The notes: generated by a model from the sequence alone, not told the origin. A DNA stretch of 64,000 bases from Antedon mediterranea (GCF_964355755.1 NC_092676.1:13624288-13688287); one strand, 5' to 3'; positions 1 through 12,950 are shown, counted from the first letter of the stretch. A program made the numbers and translations.

Positions 1-1059
1 TATAATATATTTCTGGAGATTTATTATCAATACCACTAGAAACTTTGACATGTTTTAGGTACTGAATGCATTGAAAATAAAAGCATTAGAAGTATATTTA
101 AAATCATGATAAAATCATACTATACACTAGTACACAAGGAAAGCTGGACATATTGTACAACAGTGATGAAACTACGTATTGGCATTCAAAAATATTCAGT
201 GTTAATTAATGTTAATTTGAGGAAAAGTGTGATCATGTGTAATCTTGATGGTTCCATAATTATATTTTTTTTTTGCAGAAAAAATATATAATTAAAAAAT
301 ATATTATTTTTGCAAAAAAAATATATAATTATGGAACCATCAAGATCACACTTTTTCACAAATTAACATGAACACTGATGTTATTGCTTGTTGACAAATT
401 GGTAGATGATAGAATGAAGATCCATATGAACAATGGGATGGAGTGCAATTGTGTCTCATATAGTGTCTCAGCATAATGATGTGTCATTGTTTTATATCAT
501 ACACTGGCAACTGGGATTTGTTAATGGAGCCTGTGAAAGTGTCTAAAAAATTCTAAAAAAAATAAACATTTTGTATACAAAAGCATGAAGAGGAAAACAA
601 ATCATGTAAAGTACTTTTATCAGTGAGAAACAAATTATTTATCATTATTGAAATTAGAGTATTTATTCGACTAAACACATATTGACACTGCACTTGACGA
701 TTGCATAATATATTTGAATGTCATTGACAAATTATACATATACACGTCTGTTCCCAGTGTAGATAATAAAACAATATATATATATATAGCCGAGGTTTTT
801 TTTAATATTTTTTTTTATTTCTTTTTTTTTTGTGGACCTTGATCTCTGACCCTGACCCTTCAAAATTTAACCACAATTATAATGATGAGTCATTGATCAT
901 TGTGGCTAAGTTTAGTGAGAATCGGATAAAAACTGGTCTCTAGGCAGTAAAATAGTTTTTTGTTAGTTGTGACCTTGACCTATGACCTTTTCCCCTGGAG
1001 CTAGTGTCAGTGTCTAAAAAATTCTAAAAAACAGAAACGTTTTGTTACAAAAGCATGAA
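1..1059. repeat. Old inverted fragments of the copy A/B element family
   Basis: Most of 1-660 is the reverse complement of the interior of copy A (about 2290-2765), and about 670-790 again matches 2745-2835 in reverse. 541-590 and 1012-1059 are paralogous to each other. The 1012-1059 block was split by copy A and continues at 4031-4110. A short (TA)n run and T-rich tract lie at 772-832. Small ORFs here show no protein-like conservation, so I call no gene. Confidence 0.7.
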
Positions 1060-4030
1060 TACTCTAGTAGCTAGATCAACTTTCGTATGCACTTTGAGGT
1101 CCAGAGAATTTGACTTCAGAAATTGGTTTAGGGTGGTCAAACAATCATTTTTGGCTTGGTTACACATTTTGAAAATGTGGCGAAAGGTCAAAAGGTCAGG
1201 GTCAAAGGTTATAAAATCAAACACCATTATGTCCTTAAATCTCGACAACCACTGGTCACAGCGAGGTAATTTTGGTCTTAAATTAATCAGAAGGTATACA
1301 TTTATATTCAGTCTAATGAAACATTTTAGTCGAAAATGACCGGAAATGCCATTTCTGACCTTTGACCCATAAACCAGGGCATTTCTCCGTAACTATTGGC
1401 CGTAGTGACTTGAATTTGGGCTCAAATTGTTCGAAATATACATTTAGTTATTTGTTACACATTTTGAAAAATGTTACAAAAGGTCAAAGGGTCAAGGTCA
1501 AGGGTTATTTGAACAAATAAAAAAAGGTACTTGTATCTCGGCAACCACTGGTCGCAGCAAGACAATTTTGGTCTCAAAATGTTCAGAAGGCATGCATTTA
1601 TATTCCATCTAATGGGGCATTTTAGTCAAAAATGATCAGAAATGCCATTTCTGACCTTTGACCCACATACCAGGGCATCTTCATATCTCTGTAAGTACAG
1701 GTCGTAGAAACTTAAATTTGGTATCAAATTGTTCGAAATATACATATTTACATTCATTGTAATAGAAAATGTGGTTAAAAGATGAACAGAAATACTATTA
1801 CTAATGTTTCAAACAAAAAACATATCTACACAACTTATCCTATAGACAGTAATGTTATGCAATAACTGATACTTTAAATTGTTTTAATTTCAAGTTATTG
1901 CTGTCCCCAAGGACATTTTGATAGAAACGTTAAGCTCAACAGTTCTTTTCAGAATGAAAGAAACTTGCCATATGTATCCGATTAAGCGCTCCAGGCATTT
2001 ATTGTTCAAAAGGGTTTTTAGGGGGAAAGGAGGCATCTTTATTTGGGGTATAATATGGTAACATGTATAATCAAATAAATACCACCTAGATGTAAAAAAA
2101 ATACTGCACAATTAATATCAAAAAGTGATAAAATTATGTCAAAATGCTTGGTAAATTGTAGATTATGGTAGTTAATGAAATGTGTTGACGTCATACAATT
2201 ATTCTGTAAATGCATGTGGCGGGGCGTTTATTCCACATGGTGTTCTATTGGAGGGAATGGTGGCGTTTATTTGAAGGAATACTCTAATTTTAATAATTGT
2301 ATTTTGTTTCTCAACTGATAAAAGGTACTTTACATGATTCGTTTTCCTCTTTATGCTTTTTAACGAAATGTTTCTGTCTTTTAAAATAAAAGTGATAGAT
2401 TCCATTAAATGGATCTTCTCCTCCAGGTGCCAGTATAATGATATAAAACAATGACACATCATTATCCTGACACGATTGCACTCATAATGGATCTTCATTC
2501 TATCATCTATTTGTTTGTAACTACAATTTGACAACAATCTTTTGCATAGTTTTAAATGCCAATACATAGTTTCATTACTATTGTACAATATGTCCAGCTT
2601 TCCTGAAAACACCCTTGTGTACTGTAGTACAGTGTTGTAGTATGATTTTATCATGATAAACTTCTGATGCTTTTATTGTCAATGCATTCAGTACCTAAAA
2701 CATGTCAAAGTTTCTAGTGGTATTGATAATAAATCTCCAGAAATATATATTGTTTTATTATCTACACTGGGAACAGACGTGTATGTATAAGTTTTGTCGT
2801 TGACATTCAAAACTATTATGCAACAGTGTTACGTAATAATGACAATGACTTGGTTTATTATTGTGGTCTCCGATACCTTTTATTACATGATTGTACTTCC
2901 TCCAGGATAGAATGAGGTTTAATCCCGTTATTATTCTTATTATATATATATATTTTTTTTATATATATATCTGGGGTGTATTTATTTGATTATACATGTT
3001 ACCATTATTACACCCAACAAAATAAACACCTTCCCTGAATAAATAAATGCCAGAGGATTTTATTCGGGTAACTACAGTAAATTACTTCTAGCATTCTCAA
3101 AATGTTTGAACGTTCGGGGGTCAACAATACTTTCTAGCATTATTATAAGCAAAAGTACAATTATTACAAACAGTAAAGGATTTGTTTTAATTCCTACAGT
3201 ATAATGAAATCATTAAGCATCAATTATTGCATAACATTACTGTCTAATGATAAGTTAGGTAGATATGTTTTTCATTTAAAAGATTAGTAATTAATAGTAT
3301 TTCTGATCATCTTTTATCCAAATTTTCTGTTAGAATGAATGTAAATATGTGTATTTCTAACAATTTGATACTAAATTTAAGTTTCTACGACCTGTACTTA
3401 CAGAGATAAGAAGATGCCCTGGTATGTATGTCAAAGGTCAGAAATGTCATTTCCGGTCATTTTTTACTAAAATGTTTCATTAGACTGAATATGAATGTAT
3501 ACCTTCAGAACATTTTGAGACCAAAATTTACTCGCTGTGACCAGTGGTTGCCGAGATACAAATACCTATTTGTGTTTATTCATATAACCCCTGGCCTTGA
3601 CCTTTTGTAACATTGTTCAAAATGTGTAACAAATAACTAAATGTATATTTCGAACAATTTGAGCCCAAATTCAAGTCACTACGGCCAATAGTTACGGAGA
3701 TACAGACATGCCCTGGTTTATGGGTCAAAGGTCAGAAATGGCATTTCCGGTCATTTTCGACTAAAATGTTTCATTAGACTGAATATAAATGTATACCTTC
3801 TGATTAATTTAAGACCAAAATTACCTCGCTGTGACCAGTGGTTGTCGAGATTTAAGGACATAATGGTGTTTGATTTTATAACCTTTGACCCTGACCTTTT
3901 GACCTTTCGCCACATTTTCAAAATGTGTAACCAAGCCAAAAATGATTGTTTGACCACCCTAAACCAATTTCTGAAGTCAAATTCTCTGGACCTCAAAGTG
4001 CATACGAAAGTTGATCTAGCTACTAGAGTA
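1060..4030. mobile_element. Copy A: long-terminal-inverted-repeat DNA element (2.97 kb)
   Basis: The ends are inverted: TACTCTAGTAGCTAGATC at 1060 and its reverse complement ending at 4030. The arms stay alignable for about 800 bp (1060-1870 against 3200-4030). A 3-bp direct repeat GAA flanks it (1057-1059 and 4031-4033), and the paralogous sequence at 581-600 shows the site with a single GAA and no element. The arms are built from units with the words TGACCGGAAATG and GACCTTTGACC. No transposase is seen in the interior (about 1.3 kb), so it is non-autonomous. I cannot assign a superfamily. The ORFs in the arms recur only because the repeat recurs. Confidence 0.85.
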
Positions 4031-4511
4031 GAAGAGGAAAACAAATCATGTAAAATACCTTTTATCAGTGATAAATTATTTATCATTATTAAAATTAGAG
4101 TATTTATTCGAATGACCCTGACCCTTTTGAAAAATATGTAACAAATAACAAAATGTATATTTCAAACAATTTAAGACCAAATTCAAGTGTCTACAACCAG
4201 TAGTTACGGAGACATACATGCCCTGTGTTGTGGGTTAAATGTCAGAAATGGCATTTTCGGTCATTTTTTACTAAGATGTCCCATTAGACTGAAAATAATG
4301 TATACTTTCTGATTCTGGCCAGTGGTTGTTGAGATTTAAGGACCTATTGGTGTTTGGTCTTATAACCTTTCACCCTGACCTTTTGACCTTTCGCCACATT
4401 TTCAAAATGTGTAACCAAGCCAAAAATGATTGTTTGACCACCCTAAACAATTTCTGAAGTCAAATTCTCTTGACCTCAAAGTGCATTCGAAAGTTGATCT
4501 AGATACTAGAG
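4031..4511. repeat. Flank of copy A plus an arm fragment of a third copy
   Basis: 4031-4110 continues the target sequence interrupted by copy A. About 4111-4511 resembles the right inverted-repeat arm of copies A and B and ends in the same CTAG-rich terminus (ACTAGAGTA at about 4503-4511). Its own left partner is not clear. Confidence 0.65.
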
Positions 4512-5868
4512 TAGTAGTAGATCGCTGATTATCGTTAAGCGTTTATTGATAGCGTCGAATAATGTCGACAGGAAAACAAGCTTTAGCAAGAAAAACTAAA
4601 AACGACAAATCAGAGACAGCTAAGGTAACCAAGATGGTTATTTCCACAAATGTTATGAATTGTTTTTTATTCAACATTAATTTACAGTATTTTAAAACTA
4701 CTTTATTTAAGAGGTAATCTGGAGCAACTGGTTCGTAACCATTTCTAAACATCTGCTAGTACAAGATATCTATATATAAATTATGGTTAATTCTGACATA
4801 GGCGAGCACAATGGAAAAACTTTGGTTACCTACCTTATCTATCTCAGATGTACCGTGAAACGTAGATTTGATAACATTAGTTTCCACTATTACGATATTG
4901 TTCCATATTTCTATCTTAGGAAGATATTATAAAGGGTTTTAACACCAAATTTCTGATTTCATTGGTAGATTTTCAATTTCATTTCAATTTAAAAAAAAAA
5001 AACTATTTTGATAGATTTAATATGTTTATAAATGTATTGATTTGCGATGAATGGAACATTCCAAATTATTTGGTTTAACCATGGAGGTATACATCCATGG
5101 TTTTACACAAGTAGGTCAATTTATGGGCCCCTAGAGAATAAACTTAAAACCTTCAGATAGTATTGCAATACTACTATACAATACTGTAAATACCTACAGT
5201 ATTAACCACTTTTGGTCGACATTTGAATCGCAAATTTCTTACTGTGAGTGTCGGTACTGTTAGATATAATATAAACATATATACAAATAAACTGTATTAC
5301 TGTGAGTGTGGGAGGTCCTACTGTTAGATTATAAACACATAATATACAAATAAACTATATTACTGACAGTTGCTTCTCAATGTTTGTATTAATTAATCAT
5401 TTTTAAAAATATAAACGTCGTAGTTGTGTATCGTCAAATGTACTTTACTATTTCAATCGATTATGACAGTGACAGTTTTAACAAAGTATTAAATCGCAAA
5501 TGTTTTACTGTATTTAGTGGTATTATTTATAGGCCTATAAAACATGAAACAAATATTTCATTGCTGAGTGGATAAAGACTATATTTTAAAATGGTTCTTC
5601 TTTGTACCTTCCCTCAACCTTAATGTTACATACAAAACACAATTGAGTCCAAAAATAAAAAAATTAGTTTCTCTGTCGGAAGTACTTCCCAGGGTACTAA
5701 TTTTAGTTGACTGCATAAATCATTGTGTCTATTTATTCGTTTCTGTAAACGACAATGTTTTATAGTCCTGCATACATTTAAAATCGCCAGTTTTTTTACG
5801 CTGAAATTACTGTGTTTGAGAACGTCCATCTGTGAGCACGACCTAGATGGTACGCGAGCGTACCATAA
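4512..5868. repeat. Dispersed repeat, paralogous to 13790-14960
   Basis: From about 4990 the sequence matches 13790-14960 with many substitutions. Shared words include TTATGGGCCCC, ACTGTGAGTGT and the TAGATGGTACGCGAGCG block near 5851-5862. 4512-4990 shows nothing I recognise. Short ORFs are not conserved between the two copies and are left out. Confidence 0.65.
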
Positions 5869-6500
5869 AGGGCGCGTTTATACAACACGCTATTACACGC
5901 ATATTCAACACACCTACGAGAAGTGTGTTGTATAACATCGAAGAGATTCCGTGTAATGAGATTTTAATTGCAAAAAATGGTACTTGGCTGAATCCTAAAA
6001 TTTTGTGGATTCCCGGTTGCTGTTGGCCTGTTGGAAGTGTCCTCAGGGTATTGTTTTGACCTCTCGTTAAATAAAAGTATGTGCTGTGAAAATGTTGACC
6101 AAATCTAGTAGATAATTGTGCCTTTTTTGATTATTTTAACCGATTTAGCACTTAACATTAACGCTAATCAAATGTTGGCATAATTTGGCAAAATGTAGCA
6201 TAGTTTTATCCTAATTTTAAAACATTTTTTTTTTCTAATTTCAAAATCGGATTAAAAAAATCAATAACTGAATAAACTAAATTTTAAACGAAATCATCCT
6301 TTATTAAAATCCTTAATAAACTCATATTAATTCATAATGCATACGAGTATATATACAATTAGGATTATGAACTACGATATAACACGGTATTACGATTTAA
6401 TGTATAACTGCAAGGTTTTTGTGGGGTTGACCTCGGCCCGTGCAACACGCTAAAAATTAAAGACGTGTTCAAATTTAGGGTGTTGTATAAACACAGCCCT
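5869..6500. mobile_element. MITE, 632 bp, with imperfect terminal inverted repeats
   Basis: The left end AGGGCGCGTTTATACAACAC is mirrored by the right end, which reads AGGGCTGTGTTTATACAACA on the other strand. The paralogous locus near 14945-14965 runs through without this block, which supports an insertion. A clean target duplication could not be read, and there is no coding capacity. Confidence 0.7.
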
Positions 6501-7142
6501 AGTTTCTTTAAATGCTGTTAGATGGGTAATGTTTTCCCAGTATGATATATTAGCATTACCATGATATCGGTGTCTTCAGCCCTCACTTTAACAGGGTATT
6601 CTTTTTTAGAGCTGTTTGAACAATACAAGTGTCGACATCGTCGGTGCATTGCTTCAAGTTCCTTAATTATAATAGGCCTACCAGGTCAGTTGTCAGAATG
6701 ATATTTCCTTTTAACTTTGGGGAAAAAGTTCTATCAAATTAAATACAAATATGGATGTTCTCATAAAGTTGAGCCTGATTTAAAGTGTCTGTGACCAATA
6801 GTTACCTAAATTAACCTAGATTGGGTTTGTAAAATAAGTTCTGTTAAGGTAAAGATAAAAATTAACATTCTGAACAAATTGAGACCAGTTTTAAGTATCT
6901 ATGACCAGTAGTTACCGAGATACTGATATGGTCAGGTCAATTGGTCATAAAACGATATATTTCCCGGTCATTTTTGGAGAAAAAAATTCTATTAGAGTAA
7001 ATATGTCTTTATTATGAACATTTTGAGACCAAATATAAGTCTACCTTTATTAGTTACCGAAAATTTGTTGTTATAGGTGGCCATTTTGAAAAATGGCTGC
7101 CAAAAATTTTCATCTACTGGAATTGAGTTGGAACTAATTACA
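6501..7142. repeat. Intergenic; contains diverged copies of the arm monomer
   Basis: 6720-7060 contains two degenerate units of the roughly 200-bp monomer also found in the arms of copies A and B (words such as GACCAGTAGTTACCGAGAT and the CCGGTCATTTTTGGA block). A short self-complementary GGCCATTTTGAAAAATGGC follows near 7079. No gene is seen. Confidence 0.5.
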
Positions 7143-7193
7143 GTAGGTTATATGCATTAATGCATATAACCTCTTGATTCTGTCAGAATATTT

Positions 7194-7199
7194 ATTTCT

Positions 7200-7294
<95 letters not shown>

Positions 7295-7295
7295 T
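7194..7295. repeat. (TTTA)n microsatellite
   Basis: About 25 uninterrupted TTTA units lie close to the 5' end of Helitron-like element E1. Confidence 0.95.
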
Positions 7296-8286
7296 TCTTT
7301 CCTTAGCACTATTTGTCCGTCAATTATCTTGATATCAGTTTCATCTAACTAAGTCAATTTTTCAGAGTATATTCCTTATGGCCAGGAATCGATGTGGTTA
7401 TGTTTTCACGGTGCGCAATCAAACATTACGCGGTCTACGCACGATTTAACGAAATCACGTTTGTAATCATATCTTCACAAGCATGAATCACTTTTAAACA
7501 AAATTTGGTACTCATAAATTTCAGGTCATATTTCATCATATGGCAATACAATTACGTGCGTAGCGCATATAACGCATGCGTACACGCGCTTAAAATGTTC
7601 AACATTTTCAGAATTTATTTTCGATTAAATTAGAGTACGTTTCAGGCAATTTTAAGCGTTTAAAAAATTGCCATAAGTGCGCAGATTTTTGCACGCGCAC
7701 TGCGCGTCAAACGTTATTGCGCACTGTTTTTGTCCGATTACTGTTGTATAACCTTTCTTTAACAATATCATCATATTGTATTAACTTTTCAACGCGAAAC
7801 AGCGTTATACGAGCACGTCAAAAGTGACAGGCTACGCACGTGTAAGTTAACAAAATGGTGAAAATATGCTAAATTTTAAAATTAATATATCGTTAGAATG
7901 CTCGGGAACACCGATTTTTTATTTCATTTTCTTGAAGTGTATGTATCATATGTATGATTTATTATGAAATTAAGAGAACAAAAGTTGATTAAGTCATCAT
8001 TAATGGCATATTAAATTTACAAAAATTAATTTCGACAATCAAACAAATTATAACATTTTCTTAGGCCGAAATAACAAACTTAACATTAACTTTCTTCCTT
8101 AAGAAGTTCATATATTAAAGTTAAAAGTATATAGTTTGACAGTGCATCATTTTTAAAAAGCTTTAAAGATGTCATCATAGTAAAACATATAATTCATTGC
8201 GGTATGTAATAATCTATCTGCACCAAAGTGGTTACTGCATAGTAAATACACGGAGGAATATTTCCATAATTTTTAGTCAGTTGTGT

Positions 8287-8350
8287 ATGGCTCGGTGGTC
8301 TTTGCTCGTGTCTATAGCATTCAAGGTACCGAGTTCGAGTCTCACCTTGG
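8287..8350 (+). other. Possible degenerate tRNA-like segment (SINE head)
   Basis: TGGCTCGGTGG resembles an RNA polymerase III A box, and GAGTTCGAGTCTC about 40 bases later resembles a B box. The T stem has only three of five pairs, so this is not a functional tRNA. It may be a tRNA-derived fragment carried inside E1. Confidence 0.3.
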
Positions 8351-8673
8351 GAAACGAAATGAAATAAGATTTTTTTTATTACCCGTATTGTTTGTTCAAT
8401 TGTATTTCTTAGTGTATAGATTATACAGATGATTTATAATGAAATTTATTTAAAAACACAAATGTGGTTTATGACATTATATACGCAGAAGGATCTTTGA
8501 TCGGATTATGATACCGGCTATTGTATTTGCGTTAGCAAGATCCTATCATATATTATAAATAACTAAAGATTCTGAGAAAATCAATCAATCAAAATATCTT
8601 AGATCAATCAATTATCTTTATTTAAATCAATGCATATAACCTATAATTCGTCATAGTGACGAATTAAATCTAG

Positions 8674-9016
8674 TTGATATATGTTATGGCGAAAAAAGCT
8701 ATTGGTAAGCAATTTTTTCCTAGATTTGTAAACAATTTGCTAACAAGCCCTAACTAAAATGGTGTCAAGTTTTTGAAGAGTTGACAATACGATTGGGTTA
8801 TCCAAAGTATACATGAACAAGACATACCATAAGAAAATGTACAGTAGATTAAAACATATCTTAGTACACTTCCATTCATTTTGTACAACCTCTTATCATA
8901 TACAGTTCTAATATTATGTTCTTGTATACTTGTTATTAAGATTTTGTTCATTTTGAAAGAAGAATATGTTTACCTAGTAATATCATTGTATTGATATATA
9001 CTTTTTTTTCTCAAGG
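8674..9016 (+). other. Presumed last intron of EXD2 (3' part)
   Basis: It ends in a pyrimidine tract followed by CTCAAG directly before the EXD2 coding exon, a good splice acceptor. No upstream EXD2 exon was recognised in 1-8673, so the intron probably extends beyond the window. Confidence 0.6.
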
Positions 9017-9550
9017 TATTTTCCAAAAAAGATGAGACATCATTCCTCACATGATGTCCTCCTTCTCTGTATAAACTGTCATTTACAAAGCTGGAACCAT
9101 GACCAGACTCTTCGACGAGATCTTGCAAATGAGTGTGATGCCAACTTTGATAAAAACAACTCTGAGTACATAGATGATCATACTCGAGTAAGAGTTCGTT
9201 CAGCAGCAAAAGCACTGTTACAGAATCGAGATACTATTCCTGAAGATCGTATTCGAATACTAGAATCAACTGTAAAAAATTACTATAAAACCGACACTGT
9301 AGATGATGCTCTTTTAGAGCAAACAGCTAAATTGGAAACAAAAATTCTAAATGATGAATTTACTGGATCACATGGGAAGAAGGTGGTTATTGTTAAGTCA
9401 AGGACAAAAGATGGCTTAGTAGAGTTTGAAAAGAGGTGGAGAAGACATTTTGTATCCACAATGAATCCTCAATATCTACCAGACCTTTGGTCTATAGATT
9501 ACAGACATTCATCTCTCCACGAAGTTAAAGATTCTATTTCTAATGTTTAA
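9017..9550 (+). CDS. EXD2: EXD2 terminal exon (C-terminal part of exonuclease 3'-5' domain-containing protein 2)
   Basis: EXD2 is a metazoan DEDDy-type 3'-5' exonuclease family protein linked to DNA end resection and to mitochondrial and RNA roles. The exon is open from the acceptor at 9016/9017 (TTTTTTTCTCAAG) to the TAA at 9548-9550 and encodes about 177 residues. It lacks the N-terminal exonuclease domain and carries the C-terminal zinc/HNH-like region: the SSHDVLLLCINCH motif near its start (second half of a CxxC-type site), then VRSAAKALL, and near the end EKRWRRHFVSTMNPQYLP followed by WSIDYRH. Order and spacing fit vertebrate EXD2 as I remember it. The residues before the SHDV motif (YFPKKM) are in frame with the acceptor, so this is an internal-to-terminal exon, and the first ATG is not the start. 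The first cysteine pair and the catalytic domain must lie upstream, outside the window. Confidence 0.88.
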   Translation, partial: YFPKKMRHHSSHDVLLLCINCHLQSWNHDQTLRRDLANECDANFDKNNSEYIDDHTRVRVRSAAKALLQNRDTIPEDRIRILESTVKNYYKTDTVDDALLEQTAKLETKILNDEFTGSHGKKVVIVKSRTKDGLVEFEKRWRRHFVSTMNPQYLPDLWSIDYRHSSLHEVKDSISNV

Positions 9551-9700
9551 TTCTCATCAAGGAGAAATTGGTATGTTGTTAGATTACATTCTAAATTTAA
9601 AATACAGACTTTCAAATTATCCACCTGTTTCTCTGCACACTACATTTTCCTGCATCATTTTTAATCATCATGGTTAAAGTTTGAATAAAGGAATCGTGTA
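9551..9700 (+). other. EXD2: Probable EXD2 3' UTR with a polyadenylation signal
   Basis: AATAAA occurs at 9684-9689, about 135 bases after the stop codon. Transcript evidence would be needed to choose between this and later AT-rich signals. Confidence 0.5.
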
Positions 9701-12700
9701 ACATCACCTAGGATATAGGTCTAGATTTATCTTTCCTGACATAATAATACACCAAATTTCAGTTTATACTTAGGATAAATAGACCCAATTCCATGTATTC
9801 TACAGTCAATGAGTTTAACATTTCCAATGACAGATTTTGATGTATAATTTTTGCCCTTTTATAACAGTAGACTTGTAAAAAGACTGTATTTATAAAGTAA
9901 AAGTTGTTTACAGTACAGTATATGGTTATATGTTCAATTTTCCGTCAGATGATGCAAACAATTCTCTTTTTGATTGAGACATCTCATCCAATACAAAAAA
10001 AGAATCTCCTGATGTATATTTTGTTTAGCAGGCATGGCCAAGTATTAATTTATTTCATCTTCATTGATTCACATTCGTTATTTTTTGGTTAAAATTTAAT
10101 GGATTTGTGTATTTATACCAAAAATATCGATTTGCAAATCGCAATAGTGTAGGCCTAGCGTACAGTTCCAATGGAAATACATTGGTCCTACAGTACAGAA
10201 GCCTACAAAATAACGACATTTCAATTCATTCATATTTTTATGGCTTATTACAAGTGCATACTTCTCCTAAACCATTGTTAAACATGACAACATTAAGTGG
10301 ACATTTTCCCACAAAACGAGGAGCAATATATGTTTAGACACTACAGTTTTTAATCATTTATCAGCTCCTATAATTATGATTTTAGCCTGTGTTTCTGAAA
10401 TACAGTTGGAAAGTGATCACGAAAATACGTCAATATTTTGGTGATAATATATATGGGAGCCACAATCATTATGACTCCAGGAGGTACTTTATACAAGAAT
10501 GATGTACTGTAACTACTGTATATCATTCGCGTGACAAACCCAAAAAATAAAATATTCTAAAGTTTGTAGACATAGGCATTTTATTTGTTTGTCTGTTTGC
10601 TTTGTTTATGGCCGCGACGTCTGTCTCAAACGAAAATGTTAATAGTTTCTCTGGTTTTATATTCTTATATTCTGAATGATGGATGAAACTAAGCCATGAC
10701 TGTTTAAAATCATTGATCAAGGGCTTCTTTCGTCCAGTGCCCACCTTGACCAGAAGAAAGGCATGGGCCAATACATCTGAGGCAGATACTATATAGGGCT
10801 GTCATAAGAGTTAGCATTGCTGATTTCAAATGCCTAATGGGACCCCATATCCAGCTGCTCATCTACCATTCATAATAATCAGACTCGGAGGATTTCATCG
10901 TTTCAGGAGGTTTTGGAGTAATATTGGAAAAAAATGGTGGGTTCAGGTTTGGAAGTCTGGTAGTTGAACCAAAAATATAGGCCCTACCCGAAAAAAAAAT
11001 GGTGCAAAAAGACATTTTTGCATATTGGAAGTGGAATTTTATGGAGAATAACATATCTAAAATAAATAAATAACAAAAATCCATCTTGGGGAACATTTTT
11101 TAGATGCGTTTTTCTTTTATTTTAAATTTTTTGATAAAAATATGAATAATATGATTGTATATCTTGGCAACCGCTAACTGTAGAGGCTTCTATTTGGTCC
11201 TAAATTGTTTACAACATACATATTTCTATTTTCTATAATGAAAATGACCCCTGACCTCATAATAATATTATCTCAATAAATACTGGTCATACCCAATTAA
11301 AATTGGTCTTAAATTGTTGATAAAGTGTATGTTTATATTTACTTTATTTGTTGATAATTTTGACAATAAATGATAGTAAAGAGGTAATTTTGACCTCTGA
11401 CCTTATAGTATCATATGTCGACAAATACTGGTTGTCTTATATGATTCATCATCAATAAATAATAAGCAATTTCTCCAAATTGTTGTGACTCTCTCATTAG
11501 TAATCTTCACATGCTGTTTAGCAATTTGTTCCATTTTATTTGGCACAAACTTGTATGTCTGTAACTTTTAGTCCGGTGGCAGGAGGGAGAAATCACCACC
11601 CGAAAGGGGACAAATTGCCATCCAACTTTTCTAGACCAGAATTGTCTGTAGATTACGAATCTGGAAGGTAATCGATCAGGATAGGAGGCGTTTTCGAGAT
11701 ATAAGGGGTCAATGTTCAAAATTGACCAATTACAACAATGTAATATGTAATTGTATTATAACAAATTTATTGAAGCACAATTTGGTCTTTTATTACATTT
11801 TATGAATATAGGTGTCTGTTTAATCGCCTTAAGAAAAAAAAACGTTTTTGATTAAGGGTCAAATGTCAATAACAATGATCTATTTAAAACTAAGCCTAAT
11901 CTCTAAAAATACGATATTTCAATTTTTATAAACTAAGATATACACATATCTTACTCTTTAATAGAAATATCTAGTTAATAGAGATTTTTGTGTATTTACA
12001 ACTCGAAAAAACAAGAAGAAATACAACGACTATAAGCTCTGTCTATAACATTTTTAAAAAATAATTGTTCAGTTTTATAATATGTATTAGTTTTTAATAG
12101 AATATATAGAGAAAACGAATATATATTCAAAGCTACTATATCCCGATTAAGATATTTCTATTGCCTGAATAAATGACGCCATATAGCACATATACTGATC
12201 TGGCGCCAGTGGACCAAAGTGAAATAGTCACATACAAAAACATTGACAAAAAATACTTCCCGAATTAAAACTTATTCCAGTCTTGGTATATTAAATATGT
12301 TCAATATTGGTTGCTCATCCATAATGCAAAAGACAAACTAGTTTCAATTCAAGTCATATCATATCAGTGATGAATTTATTAACTTTCGTTCGTTTAAAAT
12401 TTATAGGCCTTATGAAATAAAATACAATCCTACACATTTTCTAAACTCAATGATTTTTACAAAAAAGGGTTAGAAATAAGACTTTTTGTCTGTAAGTAAA
12501 CATATCTAATTCCAAATGATTCAAAATCGAAGTATTTTATCTCGATACTTTGTGTATGTGGCATTTATAAATCCTTCTCAACTTTAACTTCATGAGCATT
12601 TTTCTATTATTGAAGTGTTTTGACTACATTGTTCAAATTTGGTTACATGAAGCTCATGAAGATATAACTGCCCATATAAACCAATCAATTAAACTTAAAG

Positions 12701-12950
12701 ATGTATTGTCCCCCAAAAACATGAATAATTAAAATTAATTAAATTATATTGAATTGGTTATTCTCTAGTTTTAATAATTTAAAAGTAAAAAAAAACAAAA
12801 CAAATACTGTTTTCACTTATAAAATGAATGGTTAAATTCAACCAAAAACCCATTGGCTGGCAGCCATGACTATTTTCTGCTAGGTAATTCATTTTTTTCT
12901 TCTATCCAATTTTTTGTTAAAGTTTTTGTTTTGTAAAATACAATATTAAC
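9701..12950. other. Intergenic region with scattered repeat fragments
   Basis: No convincing gene is seen. 11160-11420 holds degenerate units of the GACCTTTGACC monomer. 11560-11700 shares a block around TTTTCTAGACCAG with 31790-31870. 12285-12350 shares the words GGTATAxxAAATGTTCAATAT and GGTTGCTCxATCCATA with 52315-52370. Short ORFs are unsupported. Confidence 0.5.

Larger units (their letters stand above)
7143..8673 (+). mobile_element. Helitron-like non-autonomous element E1 (1.53 kb)
   Basis: The 5' end begins with a perfect palindrome (AGGTTATATGCATT and its complement, 7145-7172). The 3' end repeats the 13-bp word ATGCATATAACCT, then a hairpin TAATTCGTCA/TGACGAATTA (8644-8666), then ends CTAG at 8670-8673. 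The flanks read A before and T after, so insertion was between A and T. A terminal CTRR with a nearby hairpin and A|T insertion are Helitron hallmarks. The subterminal repeats and internal microsatellite also resemble Helentron-associated elements. E2 at 40313-41870 has the same architecture. No Rep/helicase is encoded. Confidence 0.72.

Noticed and set aside
1055-1339. Repeated ORF with LVARSTFVCTLRSREFDFRNW seen at 1055, 3751, 17416 and 19941
   Set aside because: It recurs only because it lies in the inverted-repeat arms of one element. Open frames exist on both strands and differences do not favour synonymous sites.
9904-10337. Two + strand ORFs after EXD2 as additional exons or a small gene
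   Set aside because: They follow the EXD2 stop and the polyadenylation signal, are AT-driven, and have no recognisable motif.
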